Of a DNA stretch of 64,000 nt, positions 35,232 through 43,670 are shown piece by piece (within the stretch, counting starts at the first letter, position 1; the number at the start of each line of letters is the position of its first letter). The stretch spans positions 50,399 to 114,398 of the forward strand of contig SVNT01000007.1 in the NCBI GenBank assembly GCA_015066785.1, read 5' to 3'. Below the pieces are notes generated by a model, which had not been told where the DNA came from, did not search any database, and saw only the letters and a program-made list of their open reading frames with translations. Made by a program: the position numbers and the translations under genes. The stretch is from Ruminococcus sp. GTDB lineage: Bacteria > Bacillota > Clostridia > Oscillospirales > Ruminococcaceae.

Positions 35232-35266
35232 AAACAGGCGTATGCTTTTTTGCATACGCCTGTTTT
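35232..35266. terminator. Bidirectional terminator
   Basis: AAACAGGCGTATGC pairs with its complement around a T-rich loop, with A-rich and T-rich flanks, between convergent genes. Confidence 0.85.
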
Positions 35267-35281
35267 TCTGCGTTTTTATAA

Positions 35282-37267
35282 CTATACGCTGTATTTCTCC
35301 GCAAACTCTGCCACGGGCATCGGCTTTGCATAAAAATATCCCTGAATAAGGTCACATTCCTGCTCTGTAAGGAATTCCACCTGCTCCTTGCTTTCAATAC
35401 CTTCGGCAACGATTTTCATATTCAGTTTCTTTGCAAGACCGATAACTTCAGATACAATGAGCAAGCCTCTTTCTTCCGCCTCTACTCCACGGAAGAAATC
35501 TGCGTCTATCTTCAGCACGTCTATCTGCATTTCCTTCAATGAGTTCAGAGAAGAGTATCCCGCACCGAAGTCATCCATAGATACAGGGAACCCTGCATCA
35601 CGGAGTTTCTTTACGGTGTCAAGCAGAACGCTCTTATCATCGAAGAATGCGCTTTCTGTAAGCTCAAGCTCAATTACATCATGCGGCACCTGATATTTGT
35701 CAACAATAGCGCAGATATGCTCTGCGAGGTCTTCACGGGTGAAATGCGCTCTTGATATATTGACGGAAATCGGCACCAGACTGCGTCCCTCCGCAAGCCA
35801 TTCGGACTGCACTCTTGCGATTTCTTCGAGCATATAGTCGTCCAACTTCAATATAAAACCGTTCTTTTCAAAAATCGGAATAAAACGGTTAGGCGAAATA
35901 AATCCTTCCGTCGGATGAATCCAGCGGACAAGTGCTTCCGCACCGCCGAGAACTTCTCTCGAAGTGCTGATTTTAGGCTGCAGGTACACCTGGAATTCCT
36001 TGTTTGCCAGGGCACGTTCCATATCGTCCTCTACCCTGCGTTCCCAGAGCTTCTGGTTGTTCATCTCGACATCAAAATAAGCGGTTTTGTTCTCTGTTTC
36101 TTCTCCTGCCATTTCACAGGCAATCATGGCGTTGTTGCATAACTGTTCCAGATCATCCTCGCCGGTCTGAACGAGATACACGCCTGTGCCGAAATACATC
36201 TTCATTCCGGGTAAAGCGCCGCTAAGCAGGGTTTCTATTCTGCGAATACGTGCTTCAAGCTCGTCCTTTTCCGTATAAATCAGCAAAAGACCGAAAGCCG
36301 CATTTTCCTGATACGCCATTACTTCCTTACGCTTGATTTCTTTTTTCAATATGTTATATAGGTTTTCGATAAGTTCCTGACCCTTGATTACACCGAAGCA
36401 GGTACAGAAACTACGGTATTTACGCATTTCCAGATGGAGTACTGCGTAATTTTTCTTCCCGTTTCTGTTTTTCTTGAGTAATTTTGTCCCCTTTTTGATA
36501 AACGACAGCCAGTTATCTCCGCCTGTCACCATATCGGTATAGATGATTTTCGTAGTTCTGCGTACTTCCAATACCACGCCGATAAGCGAAATCAGATAAT
36601 ACAATACAAAAACGGCAAGCAGTATTCCGAAAAACGCAAGATAAACCATTATCATAGCAAAATCCTGAACATATATCTGAATATTGTTGAGGACCATAAC
36701 ATCAAGGTCGTTTACAGGAATAACAATCCATAATGTCATACCGCCGAAAGGATCAGTAACATTGAGTTCTTCCGCATTCAATGTATCTTTGAAAGCCTCA
36801 ACGGCAGATTCATTGATGATTATTCCCTCGCCGTCAATTGTAAACAGCTGGTCTTTATCATCATTGATAATAACACGGATTTCCTGCTCCGCAATGCCGT
36901 GAAGTAATTCCGTGCTTGTCAGTCTGTCGGTATCGGGATATGTACCATTGCTTGACCACACAGGATTTTCATCTGCATCGATTACAGCTACTGCGTCAAT
37001 TTCATCAAGCACATCTATATGGGATAACACTGTCTGTTCAATGCTTTCTCCGTTGCCCGAATCATAGTTTTCAAAAAGCTCTGCAACCTTCGTTGTTGTT
37101 ATAACGCTGTCCACCAGTTTTCTATTTACGATATCCGCAGCAGACGCCGTCATTACAGCTATCAGGATAGTGGCGAATATAAAGAGAATTAAAAACAGTC
37201 CCAATACAGATGGCCATATGCGGTTTCTCTTGAGATTTTTTATTCTCTGCTCTTTTGATTTCCCCAT
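35282..37267 (-). CDS. Membrane c-di-GMP phosphodiesterase (EAL), degenerate GGDEF
   Basis: A 661-residue protein: membrane segment at 20-42, an extracytoplasmic sensor of about 150 residues, a second membrane segment near 203-228, a GGDEF-like domain at about 250-400, and a full EAL domain at about 415-655. The EAL domain keeps AEALVRW, NISR, ELTESAF, DDFGAGYSS, KIDADFF, AEGIE and QGYFYAKPMP, so hydrolysis of c-di-GMP is expected. The GGDEF motif is lost; the corresponding place reads AFGLLLIYTEKDE, so no cyclase activity is expected. Monocistronic with its own promoter. Confidence 0.9.
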   Translation of the reverse strand: MGKSKEQRIKNLKRNRIWPSVLGLFLILFIFATILIAVMTASAADIVNRKLVDSVITTTKVAELFENYDSGNGESIEQTVLSHIDVLDEIDAVAVIDADENPVWSSNGTYPDTDRLTSTELLHGIAEQEIRVIINDDKDQLFTIDGEGIIINESAVEAFKDTLNAEELNVTDPFGGMTLWIVIPVNDLDVMVLNNIQIYVQDFAMIMVYLAFFGILLAVFVLYYLISLIGVVLEVRRTTKIIYTDMVTGGDNWLSFIKKGTKLLKKNRNGKKNYAVLHLEMRKYRSFCTCFGVIKGQELIENLYNILKKEIKRKEVMAYQENAAFGLLLIYTEKDELEARIRRIETLLSGALPGMKMYFGTGVYLVQTGEDDLEQLCNNAMIACEMAGEETENKTAYFDVEMNNQKLWERRVEDDMERALANKEFQVYLQPKISTSREVLGGAEALVRWIHPTEGFISPNRFIPIFEKNGFILKLDDYMLEEIARVQSEWLAEGRSLVPISVNISRAHFTREDLAEHICAIVDKYQVPHDVIELELTESAFFDDKSVLLDTVKKLRDAGFPVSMDDFGAGYSSLNSLKEMQIDVLKIDADFFRGVEAEERGLLIVSEVIGLAKKLNMKIVAEGIESKEQVEFLTEQECDLIQGYFYAKPMPVAEFAEKYSV

Positions 37268-37334
37268 GTAATATCTTCCTTCCGATTTTGCTATTTAAAT
37301 ACAAATAATCTTCCATATCCACACTTTTCTGATA

Positions 37335-37363
37335 ATTATATCACACTATACTTATAAAGTAAA
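37335..37363 (-). promoter_or_regulatory. Promoter of the EAL protein gene
   Basis: TTTACT, 17 bases, TATAAT on the minus strand. Confidence 0.65.
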
Positions 37364-37408
37364 GCCAAAAAGCGATTTAAGGAATTTTCGCTTCAACGTT
37401 CCGCTCTC

Positions 37409-38299
37409 CTAAACCGAAAACTCCTGCTCCTTCACATATTCAATAAATGTTTTCATACTCTTTGAAAGCCATTTGTTCTTATGATAGATAAGTTGTTTCC
37501 AGATGTCGACTTTAAAATCGCACACATCGAGGTAACACAGCTCCCCCGAGGCTATCAGTTCTTCCGTAACAAAGTCGGGAAGAAAAGAAATCATATTGCT
37601 TTCGGCAAGCATTTTTGTGATAATATCCGTCCGCCCGATTTCAAGTGACGGAGTTATCTCCAGCGACATCTTGGCAAGCTCCCTGTCGAAAATACGGCGG
37701 TAGCCCTGACCGTATTCGGTGAGAATGAAAGGCTTGTCGACAATATCCCTTATCGACAGATTTTTCACGCCCGCAAGCTCCGAATCCGTGCTTGCCACAA
37801 AATGCATCGAAAGAGGCTCTTCCATTGCAATCACATAATCCTTATTATACAAGCGCTGGTCGAGAGTGATAATTACATCCGCTTCATTATGGTCAAGCAT
37901 ATCGAGCATCAGCGCAGAGTCCCCCGTTGTAAAACGGATGGAAATCGACGGGTATTTTCTATGGAACTCAATATAGTCGGAATTTATCATATCATCGCAC
38001 ACCGAGTCGGGAGTCACAATATGAATATTACCCGAAAGTACCTCCTCCTCAGAGAGATTTTCTCTGATTTCATCGGTAAGTACACGGACTTTATGTGCAT
38101 AGGATACCAATTCGTGCCCACGCTCTGTAAGTGTAATTGTATGGTTTATTCTTTCGAACAAAAGACACCCGAGTTCTTCCTCAAGTTGCTTTATCTGAAA
38201 AGAAACCGTCGACTGCGAGTACCCCAGCTGCTCTGCCGCTTTTGTAAAACTGCCGAGTTCAGCGACATGAATAAAAGTGATTAAATTGCGTAATTCCAT
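37409..38299 (-). CDS. LysR family transcriptional regulator
   Basis: A 296-residue LysR protein: winged helix-turn-helix in residues 1-60 (ITFIHVAELGSFTKAAEQLG, YSQSTVSFQIKQLEEELGC) and a periplasmic-binding-like effector domain. The start is ATG 38299, preceded by TAGGAGG; upstream in-frame codons lack a ribosome site. It is divergent from the TrpXYZ-type transporter genes, the usual arrangement for LysR control of a neighbour, and a palindrome lies in its own leader. Confidence 0.92.
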   Translation of the reverse strand: MELRNLITFIHVAELGSFTKAAEQLGYSQSTVSFQIKQLEEELGCLLFERINHTITLTERGHELVSYAHKVRVLTDEIRENLSEEEVLSGNIHIVTPDSVCDDMINSDYIEFHRKYPSISIRFTTGDSALMLDMLDHNEADVIITLDQRLYNKDYVIAMEEPLSMHFVASTDSELAGVKNLSIRDIVDKPFILTEYGQGYRRIFDRELAKMSLEITPSLEIGRTDIITKMLAESNMISFLPDFVTEELIASGELCYLDVCDFKVDIWKQLIYHKNKWLSKSMKTFIEYVKEQEFSV

Positions 38300-38314
38300 A
38301 GTATATCCTCCTAT

Positions 38315-38329
38315 ATCGAAAATTTCGAT
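38315..38329. promoter_or_regulatory. Candidate LysR operator
   Basis: ATCGAAA-A-TTTCGAT, a perfect 15-bp palindrome of the T-N11-A kind, 16 bases from the lysR start codon and 23 bases left of the transporter promoter. Confidence 0.6.
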
Positions 38330-38351
38330 AATAAACATTCAAATCATTTGT

Positions 38352-38380
38352 TTGACTGATGACATTCTGCATTATATAAT
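38352..38380 (+). promoter_or_regulatory. Promoter of the TrpXYZ-type transporter
   Basis: TTGACT, 17 bases, TATAAT. Confidence 0.75.
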
Positions 38381-38431
38381 AAATTCATCAAAAATGCAAG
38401 ACCCGAACGGGCACAAAAAGGAGTTTTCATC

Positions 38432-39409
38432 ATGAAAAAAATATTATCCGTTATGTTGGCTGTTGCGCTTTGCGCAGGCTGCACACTTTCTTTCACGGGC
38501 TGTTCCTCTGAAACAGGCAGCAACGGCAAGTATAAAATCGGTATCGTTCAGCTTGTTGAACATCCCGCTCTTGACGCCGCAACAGAAGGTTTCAAGCAGG
38601 CAATCATCGACGAGCTTGGCGCAGATGCAGTAGAATTTGATTTCCAGAACGCACAGAACGACGCAAATACCTGCTCTACTATCGCAAACCAGTTCGTTTC
38701 AAACAATGTTGATCTGATTATGGCAAACGCAACTCCCGCACTTCAGGCTGCAGCTGCTGCAACGGGAGATATTCCGATACTCGGAACTTCTGTAACAGAG
38801 TACGGTGTTGCTCTTGAAATCGACGGTTTCAACGGCACTGTCGGCGGAAACATCTCAGGGACTTCCGACCTTGCTCCCCTCGACAAGCAGGCTGCTATGA
38901 TTACTGAATGGTGCCCCGACGCAAAGAAGGTTGGTCTTCTCTACTGCTCAAAGGAAGCAAACAGTCAGTATCAGGTGGATGTTGTAAAGGCAGAGCTTGA
39001 AAAGAAGGGCCTTGAAGCTACTCTCTATCCTTTCACAGATTCAAACGACCTTGCTCAGATATGCACAAGCGCCGCTGACAACTGCGATGTAATCTATGTT
39101 CCCACAGATAACACAGTTGCAGAAAACACAGGAATCATCGACAACATCTGCGAACCCAAGAAGATTCCCGTTATCGCAGGCGAAGAAGGTATCTGTTCAG
39201 GCTGTGGTATCGCAACACTTTCTATCAGCTACTACGACCTCGGTTACACAACAGGTAAGATGGCTGTAAGAATTCTCAAGGAAGACGCAAATGTTGCCGA
39301 AATGCCTATCGAATACGCAGAAAAGCAGACTCCCAAGTACAACGCACAGAACTGCGAAGCTCTCGGAATTACTCCTCTCGGAGGATACACTGCTATCGAA
39401 GCAAACTGA
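38432..39409 (+). CDS. TrpX-type ABC transporter substrate-binding lipoprotein
   Basis: A 325-residue lipoprotein of the ABC_sub_bind (DUF534) family: signal peptide ending FTGCSS (Cys24 likely lipidated), KIGIVQLVEHPALDAATEGF at the start of the mature domain, NAQNDANTC, and GEEGICSGCGIATLSISYY. In Gram-positive bacteria this family supplies TrpXYZ importers, commonly for aromatic amino acids, although other ligands are possible. It is first in a three-gene operon under a LysR-controlled promoter. Confidence 0.9.
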   Translation: MKKILSVMLAVALCAGCTLSFTGCSSETGSNGKYKIGIVQLVEHPALDAATEGFKQAIIDELGADAVEFDFQNAQNDANTCSTIANQFVSNNVDLIMANATPALQAAAAATGDIPILGTSVTEYGVALEIDGFNGTVGGNISGTSDLAPLDKQAAMITEWCPDAKKVGLLYCSKEANSQYQVDVVKAELEKKGLEATLYPFTDSNDLAQICTSAADNCDVIYVPTDNTVAENTGIIDNICEPKKIPVIAGEEGICSGCGIATLSISYYDLGYTTGKMAVRILKEDANVAEMPIEYAEKQTPKYNAQNCEALGITPLGGYTAIEAN

Positions 39410-39423
39410 TAATTATCAATATT

Positions 39424-39458
39424 CAGCCGAAGAGAACCAATCTTCTCTCCGGCTGTTT
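39424..39458 (+). terminator. Weak terminator/attenuating hairpin
   Basis: CAGCCG and AGAGAA pair with TTCTCT and CGGCTG, followed by TTT. Probably reduces read-through from the binding protein to the permease. Confidence 0.5.
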
Positions 39459-39487
39459 ACCTATTTTTAATGCAAGGGTGAATTTTA

Positions 39488-40420
39488 ATGGAAATTTTAC
39501 TACAACTTTTCAATGCCTTACCTGGCTCTGTTTCGCAGGGACTTATCTGGGGCATTATGGCTATCGGAGTTTACATAACATATCGTATTCTCGATGTTGC
39601 CGACCTTACTGTCGACGGTTCCTTCGCTACGGGAGGTGCCGTCGCTGTTGTGCTTATATTGAACGGCTGTAACTTATGGCTTGCAATGATTTTAGCTTTC
39701 GTTGCAGGACTTATCGCAGGCGCTATCACGGGACTTCTTCACACGCTTATGGGTATTCCGCCTATTCTGGCAGGTATCCTGACACAGCTTTCGCTTTATT
39801 CCATCAACCTTAAGATTATGGGCAAGGCAAATCAGTCGGTCAATGTCAATCAGACAGACCTTCTCGTGTCACTCCGCTGGGTCAAGGAATTTGCTTTCCA
39901 CAACCCGCTTATCACAGTAGGCGTTGTTCTTCTCATTCTTATAGCAATTCTCTACTGGTTCTTCGGAACGGAAATGGGATGTGGCATCCGTGCGACTGGC
40001 GCCAACCTCAATATGAGCCGTGCGCAGGGCATCAACACCAGCTTCAACAAGGTGCTCGGAATTATGATTTCCAACGGTCTTGTGGCATTTTCGGGAGCGT
40101 TTCTCGCTCAGTACCAGGGCTTTGCCGATGTAAAAATGGGACAGGGCGCTATCGTTATCGGTCTTGCCGCTGTTATTATCGGAGAGGCATTGTTCGGCAA
40201 GATTTTCAAGAACTTCGCACTCAGACTTTTGTCGGTAGCTTTCGGCTCTATTATTTACTACATCGTTGTGCAGGCGGTTATCACGGCAGGACTTGACGCA
40301 AACCTCCTGAAACTGCTTTCTGCAGCAATCGTTGCGATTTTCCTCGCTATCCCCTACTGGAAAAGACTATATTCCGAAAAACACATGCAAAGAGTGAAAG
40401 GGGGCAAGACAAATGCTTGA
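39488..40420 (+). CDS. TrpY-type ABC transporter permease
   Basis: A 310-residue membrane protein of the branched-chain-permease-like family with about eight to nine segments: ITYRILDVADLTVDGSFATG near residue 31, GIPPILAGILTQLSLYSINL near 89, and GIRATGANLNMSRAQGINT near 164. It forms the pore of the TrpXYZ-type importer and overlaps the ATPase gene by eight bases. Confidence 0.9.
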   Translation: MEILLQLFNALPGSVSQGLIWGIMAIGVYITYRILDVADLTVDGSFATGGAVAVVLILNGCNLWLAMILAFVAGLIAGAITGLLHTLMGIPPILAGILTQLSLYSINLKIMGKANQSVNVNQTDLLVSLRWVKEFAFHNPLITVGVVLLILIAILYWFFGTEMGCGIRATGANLNMSRAQGINTSFNKVLGIMISNGLVAFSGAFLAQYQGFADVKMGQGAIVIGLAAVIIGEALFGKIFKNFALRLLSVAFGSIIYYIVVQAVITAGLDANLLKLLSAAIVAIFLAIPYWKRLYSEKHMQRVKGGKTNA

Positions 40421-41210
40421 TATTGTAAATGTAGAAAAGACCTTCAACCCGGGGACAATCAATGAAAAGAAGGCTTTGAACGGCATTAACCTTCATCTCG
40501 ATGAGGGGGATTTCGTGACTGTAATCGGCGGTAACGGTGCGGGTAAATCCACAATGCTCAATATGATTGCAGGCGTTTACCCCGTTGACTGCGGAAGTAT
40601 CATCGTTGACGACGTCGATGTGACAAGACTTCCCGAATATAAGCGTGCAAGGTATCTGGGCCGTGTTTTCCAGGACCCCATGACAGGTACTGCGGCAAAC
40701 ATGCAGATTGAGGAAAACCTCGCACTTGCCGCACGCAGAGGAAAAAGAAGAACTCTCCGCCCCGGAATTACCGCAAAAGAACGTAAGGAGTATCAGGAAC
40801 TGCTTAAAATCCTCGACTTAGGGCTTGAAAACAGACTTACCGCAAAGGTAGGACTTCTGTCGGGCGGTCAGCGTCAGGCACTTACTCTTCTGATGGCAAC
40901 GCTCAAAAAGCCAAAGCTCCTTCTTCTTGATGAGCATACGGCGGCACTCGACCCCAAGACTGCAAAAAAGGTTCTCGACATCACAGAAGAAATTGTTGCA
41001 AGGGACAATCTTATAACAATTATGATTACTCACAACATGGCAGATGCTATCCGTGTCGGCAACCGTCTGATTATGATGCACGAAGGCAGAATTGTTGTTG
41101 ACGTCAAGGGCGAAGAAAAGAAAAAACTCACCATAGAACAGCTCCTCCAGATGTTTGAAGAGTCAAGCGGAAGTAAGTTCACAAGCGATAAGGTTATGCT
41201 TTCTAAATAA
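40413..41210 (+). CDS. TrpZ-type ABC transporter ATP-binding protein
   Basis: A 265-residue ATPase with Walker A IGGNGAGKSTMLN near residue 38, FQDPMTGTAANMQIEENL (Q loop), signature LLSGGQRQALTLLMA near 151, Walker B LLLLDEHTAALDPK (His replaces the common Pro) and switch MITHNMADAI. It completes the TrpXYZ-type operon. AAAGGGGG serves as ribosome site within the permease gene. Confidence 0.93.
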   Translation: MLDIVNVEKTFNPGTINEKKALNGINLHLDEGDFVTVIGGNGAGKSTMLNMIAGVYPVDCGSIIVDDVDVTRLPEYKRARYLGRVFQDPMTGTAANMQIEENLALAARRGKRRTLRPGITAKERKEYQELLKILDLGLENRLTAKVGLLSGGQRQALTLLMATLKKPKLLLLDEHTAALDPKTAKKVLDITEEIVARDNLITIMITHNMADAIRVGNRLIMMHEGRIVVDVKGEEKKKLTIEQLLQMFEESSGSKFTSDKVMLSK

Positions 41211-41213
41211 TAC

Positions 41214-41252
41214 AAAAAGGGATTGCAGACGATTGTTTGTAGTCCCTTTTTT
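41214..41252 (+). terminator. Terminator after the TrpXYZ-type operon
   Basis: AAAAAGGGA pairs with TCCCTTTTTT around a further-paired loop. Confidence 0.75.
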
Positions 41253-41274
41253 ACAGGAAAAGTGGTAAATAAAA

Positions 41275-41988
41275 ATGTTAGGTGTCATTGTAAATGTAAT
41301 AACTGTAATCATCGGTTCGTCAATCGGTTTGTTATTCAAGAAAGGAATACCCGAAAAGGTCAGCAGTGCCGCTATGACAGGACTCGGCGTCTGCACTCTT
41401 TATATCGGTATTTCGGGAAGTTTATGTGGCGAAAATGTACTTATACTGATTGCCTCGGTTGTTCTCGGCGTCATTGTCGGAACTTTGCTTGATATCGACG
41501 GTGCCGTCAACCGCCTTGCCCAGAAAGTTGAAGCAAAGTTCAGAAAGGAAAATTCAAAAGTTTCAATTGCAGAGGGGATTATCACGGCGACGCTTTTGTT
41601 CTGCGTCGGGTCAATGACGGTGACAGGCTCGGTTCAGGCAGGAATTAACGGCGACAACTCAGTTTTAATCACGAAAGCCGTGCTTGACCTCGTTTCTTCC
41701 ATGATGCTCGCATCCACTCTCGGAATAGGCGTTCTGCTGTCAGCCGTTGCGGTGCTTGTCATTCAGGGAGGGCTTGTTCTTCTCGCAGAGCTGATTTCCC
41801 CGTTGCTGAGCACGGGTGCAATCAACGAAATGACCTGCGCAGGCTCCATACTGATTATTATGATAGGCACCAATCTTATGGGAATTACAAAAATCAAGGT
41901 GGCGGATTTCCTGCCCGCAATACTTCTTGCCCCGATAATTTACAATATCGTTCCGTTGTTTGAAAAACTCACGGGGCTGTTTGCGTGA
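41275..41988 (+). CDS. DUF554 family membrane protein
   Basis: A 237-residue membrane protein with about seven segments beginning MLGVIVNVITVIIGSSIGLL, followed by VLGVIVGTLLDIDGAVNRL and VGSMTVTGSVQAGINGD, the hallmarks of DUF554 (YdfK-like) proteins. A transport role is presumed but not shown. It follows the transporter operon after a terminator. Confidence 0.9.
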   Translation: MLGVIVNVITVIIGSSIGLLFKKGIPEKVSSAAMTGLGVCTLYIGISGSLCGENVLILIASVVLGVIVGTLLDIDGAVNRLAQKVEAKFRKENSKVSIAEGIITATLLFCVGSMTVTGSVQAGINGDNSVLITKAVLDLVSSMMLASTLGIGVLLSAVAVLVIQGGLVLLAELISPLLSTGAINEMTCAGSILIIMIGTNLMGITKIKVADFLPAILLAPIIYNIVPLFEKLTGLFA

Positions 41989-41999
41989 AATAATTATAA

Positions 42000-42028
42000 T
42001 TGACTTTAAAGGGATTTGTTTATATAAT
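42000..42028 (+). promoter_or_regulatory. Promoter with its -10 box inside a long palindrome
   Basis: TTGACT, 17 bases, TATAAT. The -10 box is at the centre of the palindrome at 42009-42046. Confidence 0.6.
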
Positions 42029-42046
42029 TATATAAACAAATCCCTT
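42009..42046. repeat. Perfect 38-bp palindrome
   Basis: Nineteen bases starting AAGGGATTTG are followed immediately by their exact reverse complement, then GCTTTTTG. It may act as terminator of the DUF554 gene, as an operator over the promoter, or both. Confidence 0.75.
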
Positions 42047-42065
42047 GCTTTTTGAAAGGAGACCA

Positions 42066-42302
42066 ATGAAACCGTTATTGATAATATATTTTTCGGGAGT
42101 CGGCAACACCCGTGCAGTTGCCGAAAGCATCAAAAAATATGCCGAGCGCAAAATCCCGACGGAGATTTATGCTGTAATTGACGGCTATCCCATAATCAAC
42201 AAAGCAAAATGTATGAACTGCTATCGGTGTATCCATCATTGCCCGTCGCTTGCACTGTCATTGTCGGCAAAAAGAACGGTGAAAAAAGTCCGTGCGGAAT
42301 AA
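42066..42302 (+). CDS. Shrunken flavodoxin-ferredoxin (EFR1-like) protein
   Basis: A 78-residue product joining the first 40 residues of a flavodoxin (LIIYFSGVGNTRAVAESIKK, the FMN phosphate loop) to a single ferredoxin half (KCMNCYRCIHHCPSLAL, CxxCxxCxxxCP). Full EFR1-type proteins have a complete flavodoxin fold followed by a two-cluster ferredoxin and are roughly 250 residues, so most of the flavodoxin and one cluster are missing while the frame stays open. The start is ATG 42066 with AAAGGAG four bases upstream. It may be a decayed gene or a real one-cluster mini-protein. Confidence 0.6.
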   Translation: MKPLLIIYFSGVGNTRAVAESIKKYAERKIPTEIYAVIDGYPIINKAKCMNCYRCIHHCPSLALSLSAKRTVKKVRAE

Positions 42303-42321
42303 ACAAAATAAAGCAATTTTA

Positions 42322-42350
42322 TTGAAATTATGCAGAATATATGCTATACT
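42322..42350 (+). promoter_or_regulatory. Promoter of the 72-residue protein gene
   Basis: TTGAAA, 17 bases, TATACT. Confidence 0.65.
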
Positions 42351-42388
42351 TACTGATATAATCCAACCACAGAAAAGAGGATAAAATT

Positions 42389-42607
42389 ATGGATATCAAA
42401 GCAAAAATCGAAGAACTCGCAGAAAAAATCAAGAACGACAAGGACCTTCTCAACAAGTTCAACAGCAACCCCGTAGCTACTCTCGAAGGCCTTCTCGGTG
42501 TTGACCTTCCCGACGCACAGGTTCAGCAGCTCATTGACGGAATCAAGGCTAAAATCAGCATTGACGACATCGGCGATAAGCTCAGCGGACTTTTCGGAAA
42601 GAAGTAA
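42389..42607 (+). CDS. Small helical protein of unknown function
   Basis: A 72-residue charged protein, mostly helical, with KFNSNPVATLEGLLGVDLPD in the middle and an amphipathic C-terminal helix ending KLSGLFGKK. No signal peptide or Cys. The beginning faintly resembles leader regions of Nif11/NHLP peptides, but no maturation genes are nearby, so that reading is not supported. Own promoter, AGAGG ribosome site and own terminator indicate a real, probably well expressed gene. Confidence 0.75.
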   Translation: MDIKAKIEELAEKIKNDKDLLNKFNSNPVATLEGLLGVDLPDAQVQQLIDGIKAKISIDDIGDKLSGLFGKK

Positions 42608-42621
42608 GAAAATCCAAAAAT

Positions 42622-42654
42622 AAAAGGAGAAGATTTGAAATCTTCTCCTTTTTG
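42622..42654 (+). terminator. Terminator after the small helical protein
   Basis: AAAAGGAGAAGATTT pairs with its complement and ends in T5. Confidence 0.85.
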
Positions 42655-42665
42655 TTTTCTGTAAG

Positions 42666-43178
42666 CTATATGTACTGTATTTCCGCTTTGCCTATTTTTC
42701 TGCGGACTTTGTCTGCTTTGCTCTGCGGAAGTATCGTAGCTGTTCCTCTGCGGACAATCACAGCCGTTATTCCCCTCTTATATGCGCCGAGAGCTGTTGC
42801 TGCCACGCAGCCGTATTCGTCAAGACCGCACAGATGAAGCTCGTCGTATTCCTTTTGGCGTACGAGTTCAAGCAGTTTTTTGTTGGAAAGTGCATCGCCC
42901 AGCAGTTTATCAAAACAATAGTCGGAAACTATATCTATGCCGTCAAAAATCTCAGCACCCTTAGTTCCTGCTATGGAGTAACCGAAAAGCAGTCGGTTTG
43001 TCGGAAGATTCTGAATAATATGCCGTATGTATATGATATCACTGCCGTTTTCTCTGTATTGATGTATAAGCCCGTTGACCTCGGATACCAGTTCGTCGGT
43101 GTTGTAGGTAAACTGCTTTTTTCTTTCGGCATAAAGGTAATCGTTCTGCATATCAATCACGACAAGCGCAGTTTTCAT
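42666..43178 (-). CDS. Isochorismatase-like cysteine hydrolase
   Basis: The protein (170 residues) has the family pattern: TALVVIDMQNDYL with the catalytic Asp, an internal basic residue region, and GLDEYGCVAATALGAYKRG with the nucleophile Cys near residue 124. Members hydrolyse amides such as nicotinamide or isochorismate; the substrate is not defined here. The start may be ATG 43178 or the GTG just before it; both fit the AAGGAG site. It overlaps the end of the upstream acetyltransferase gene. Confidence 0.85.
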   Translation of the reverse strand: MKTALVVIDMQNDYLYAERKKQFTYNTDELVSEVNGLIHQYRENGSDIIYIRHIIQNLPTNRLLFGYSIAGTKGAEIFDGIDIVSDYCFDKLLGDALSNKKLLELVRQKEYDELHLCGLDEYGCVAATALGAYKRGITAVIVRRGTATILPQSKADKVRRKIGKAEIQYI

Positions 43179-43650
43179 CACCGTTTTCTCCTTTCTGTAC
43201 CGACTTTGCCATCATATCATAGCAAAGATAATCTCCGTTTTCTGTTTTTATTGAATAATACCCTGTTTCAGAGTATCCCCGTCTGAGATAAACAGACTTT
43301 GCGGGCAATGACGCCGCAAGAACAACAGCGCTATGGTTTTCCGATATTTTATTTTCGGCGAAGGAAAGAAGTTTACTTCCGTACCCCTTGCCCTGATACT
43401 CGGGAAGAACGAACAGCCGACAGAGTTCGTTTTCCTTTACCGTAACCGTTCCGACGGCGGCATTATCTTCAAGATACAGATAAACTCTGCCTTTTTCAAT
43501 GTCGGATTTTATGTTTTCGTCGCTGTGATGCTCCAGAAAAAACTCCACCGCACCATCGGGATAATAATGCGGATAAACGGCTTTTATCGTCTGTTCCGTT
43601 ATACTCTTTACAGTTTCAAAATCAGAAAATTCCGCCCTTACAACAGCCAT
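43153..43650 (-). CDS. GNAT family N-acetyltransferase
   Basis: A 165-residue protein with the acetyl-CoA loop LCRLFVLPEYQGKGYGSKLL near residues 82-101 and AKSVYLRRGYSETGYYSI near 117-134, the standard GNAT motifs A and B. Likely acetylates a small amine. Middle gene of a three-gene leftward operon: nucleoside phosphorylase, this gene, hydrolase, with overlaps or short gaps. The acceptor is unknown. Confidence 0.87.
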   Translation of the reverse strand: MAVVRAEFSDFETVKSITEQTIKAVYPHYYPDGAVEFFLEHHSDENIKSDIEKGRVYLYLEDNAAVGTVTVKENELCRLFVLPEYQGKGYGSKLLSFAENKISENHSAVVLAASLPAKSVYLRRGYSETGYYSIKTENGDYLCYDMMAKSVQKGENGDENCACRD

Positions 43651-43670
43651 TTATCCACCCTCTCACTATG

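Noticed and set aside
42389..42607. RiPP precursor (Nif11-like) reading of the 72-residue protein
   Set aside because: No modification enzyme, dedicated exporter or cleavage motif lies nearby.
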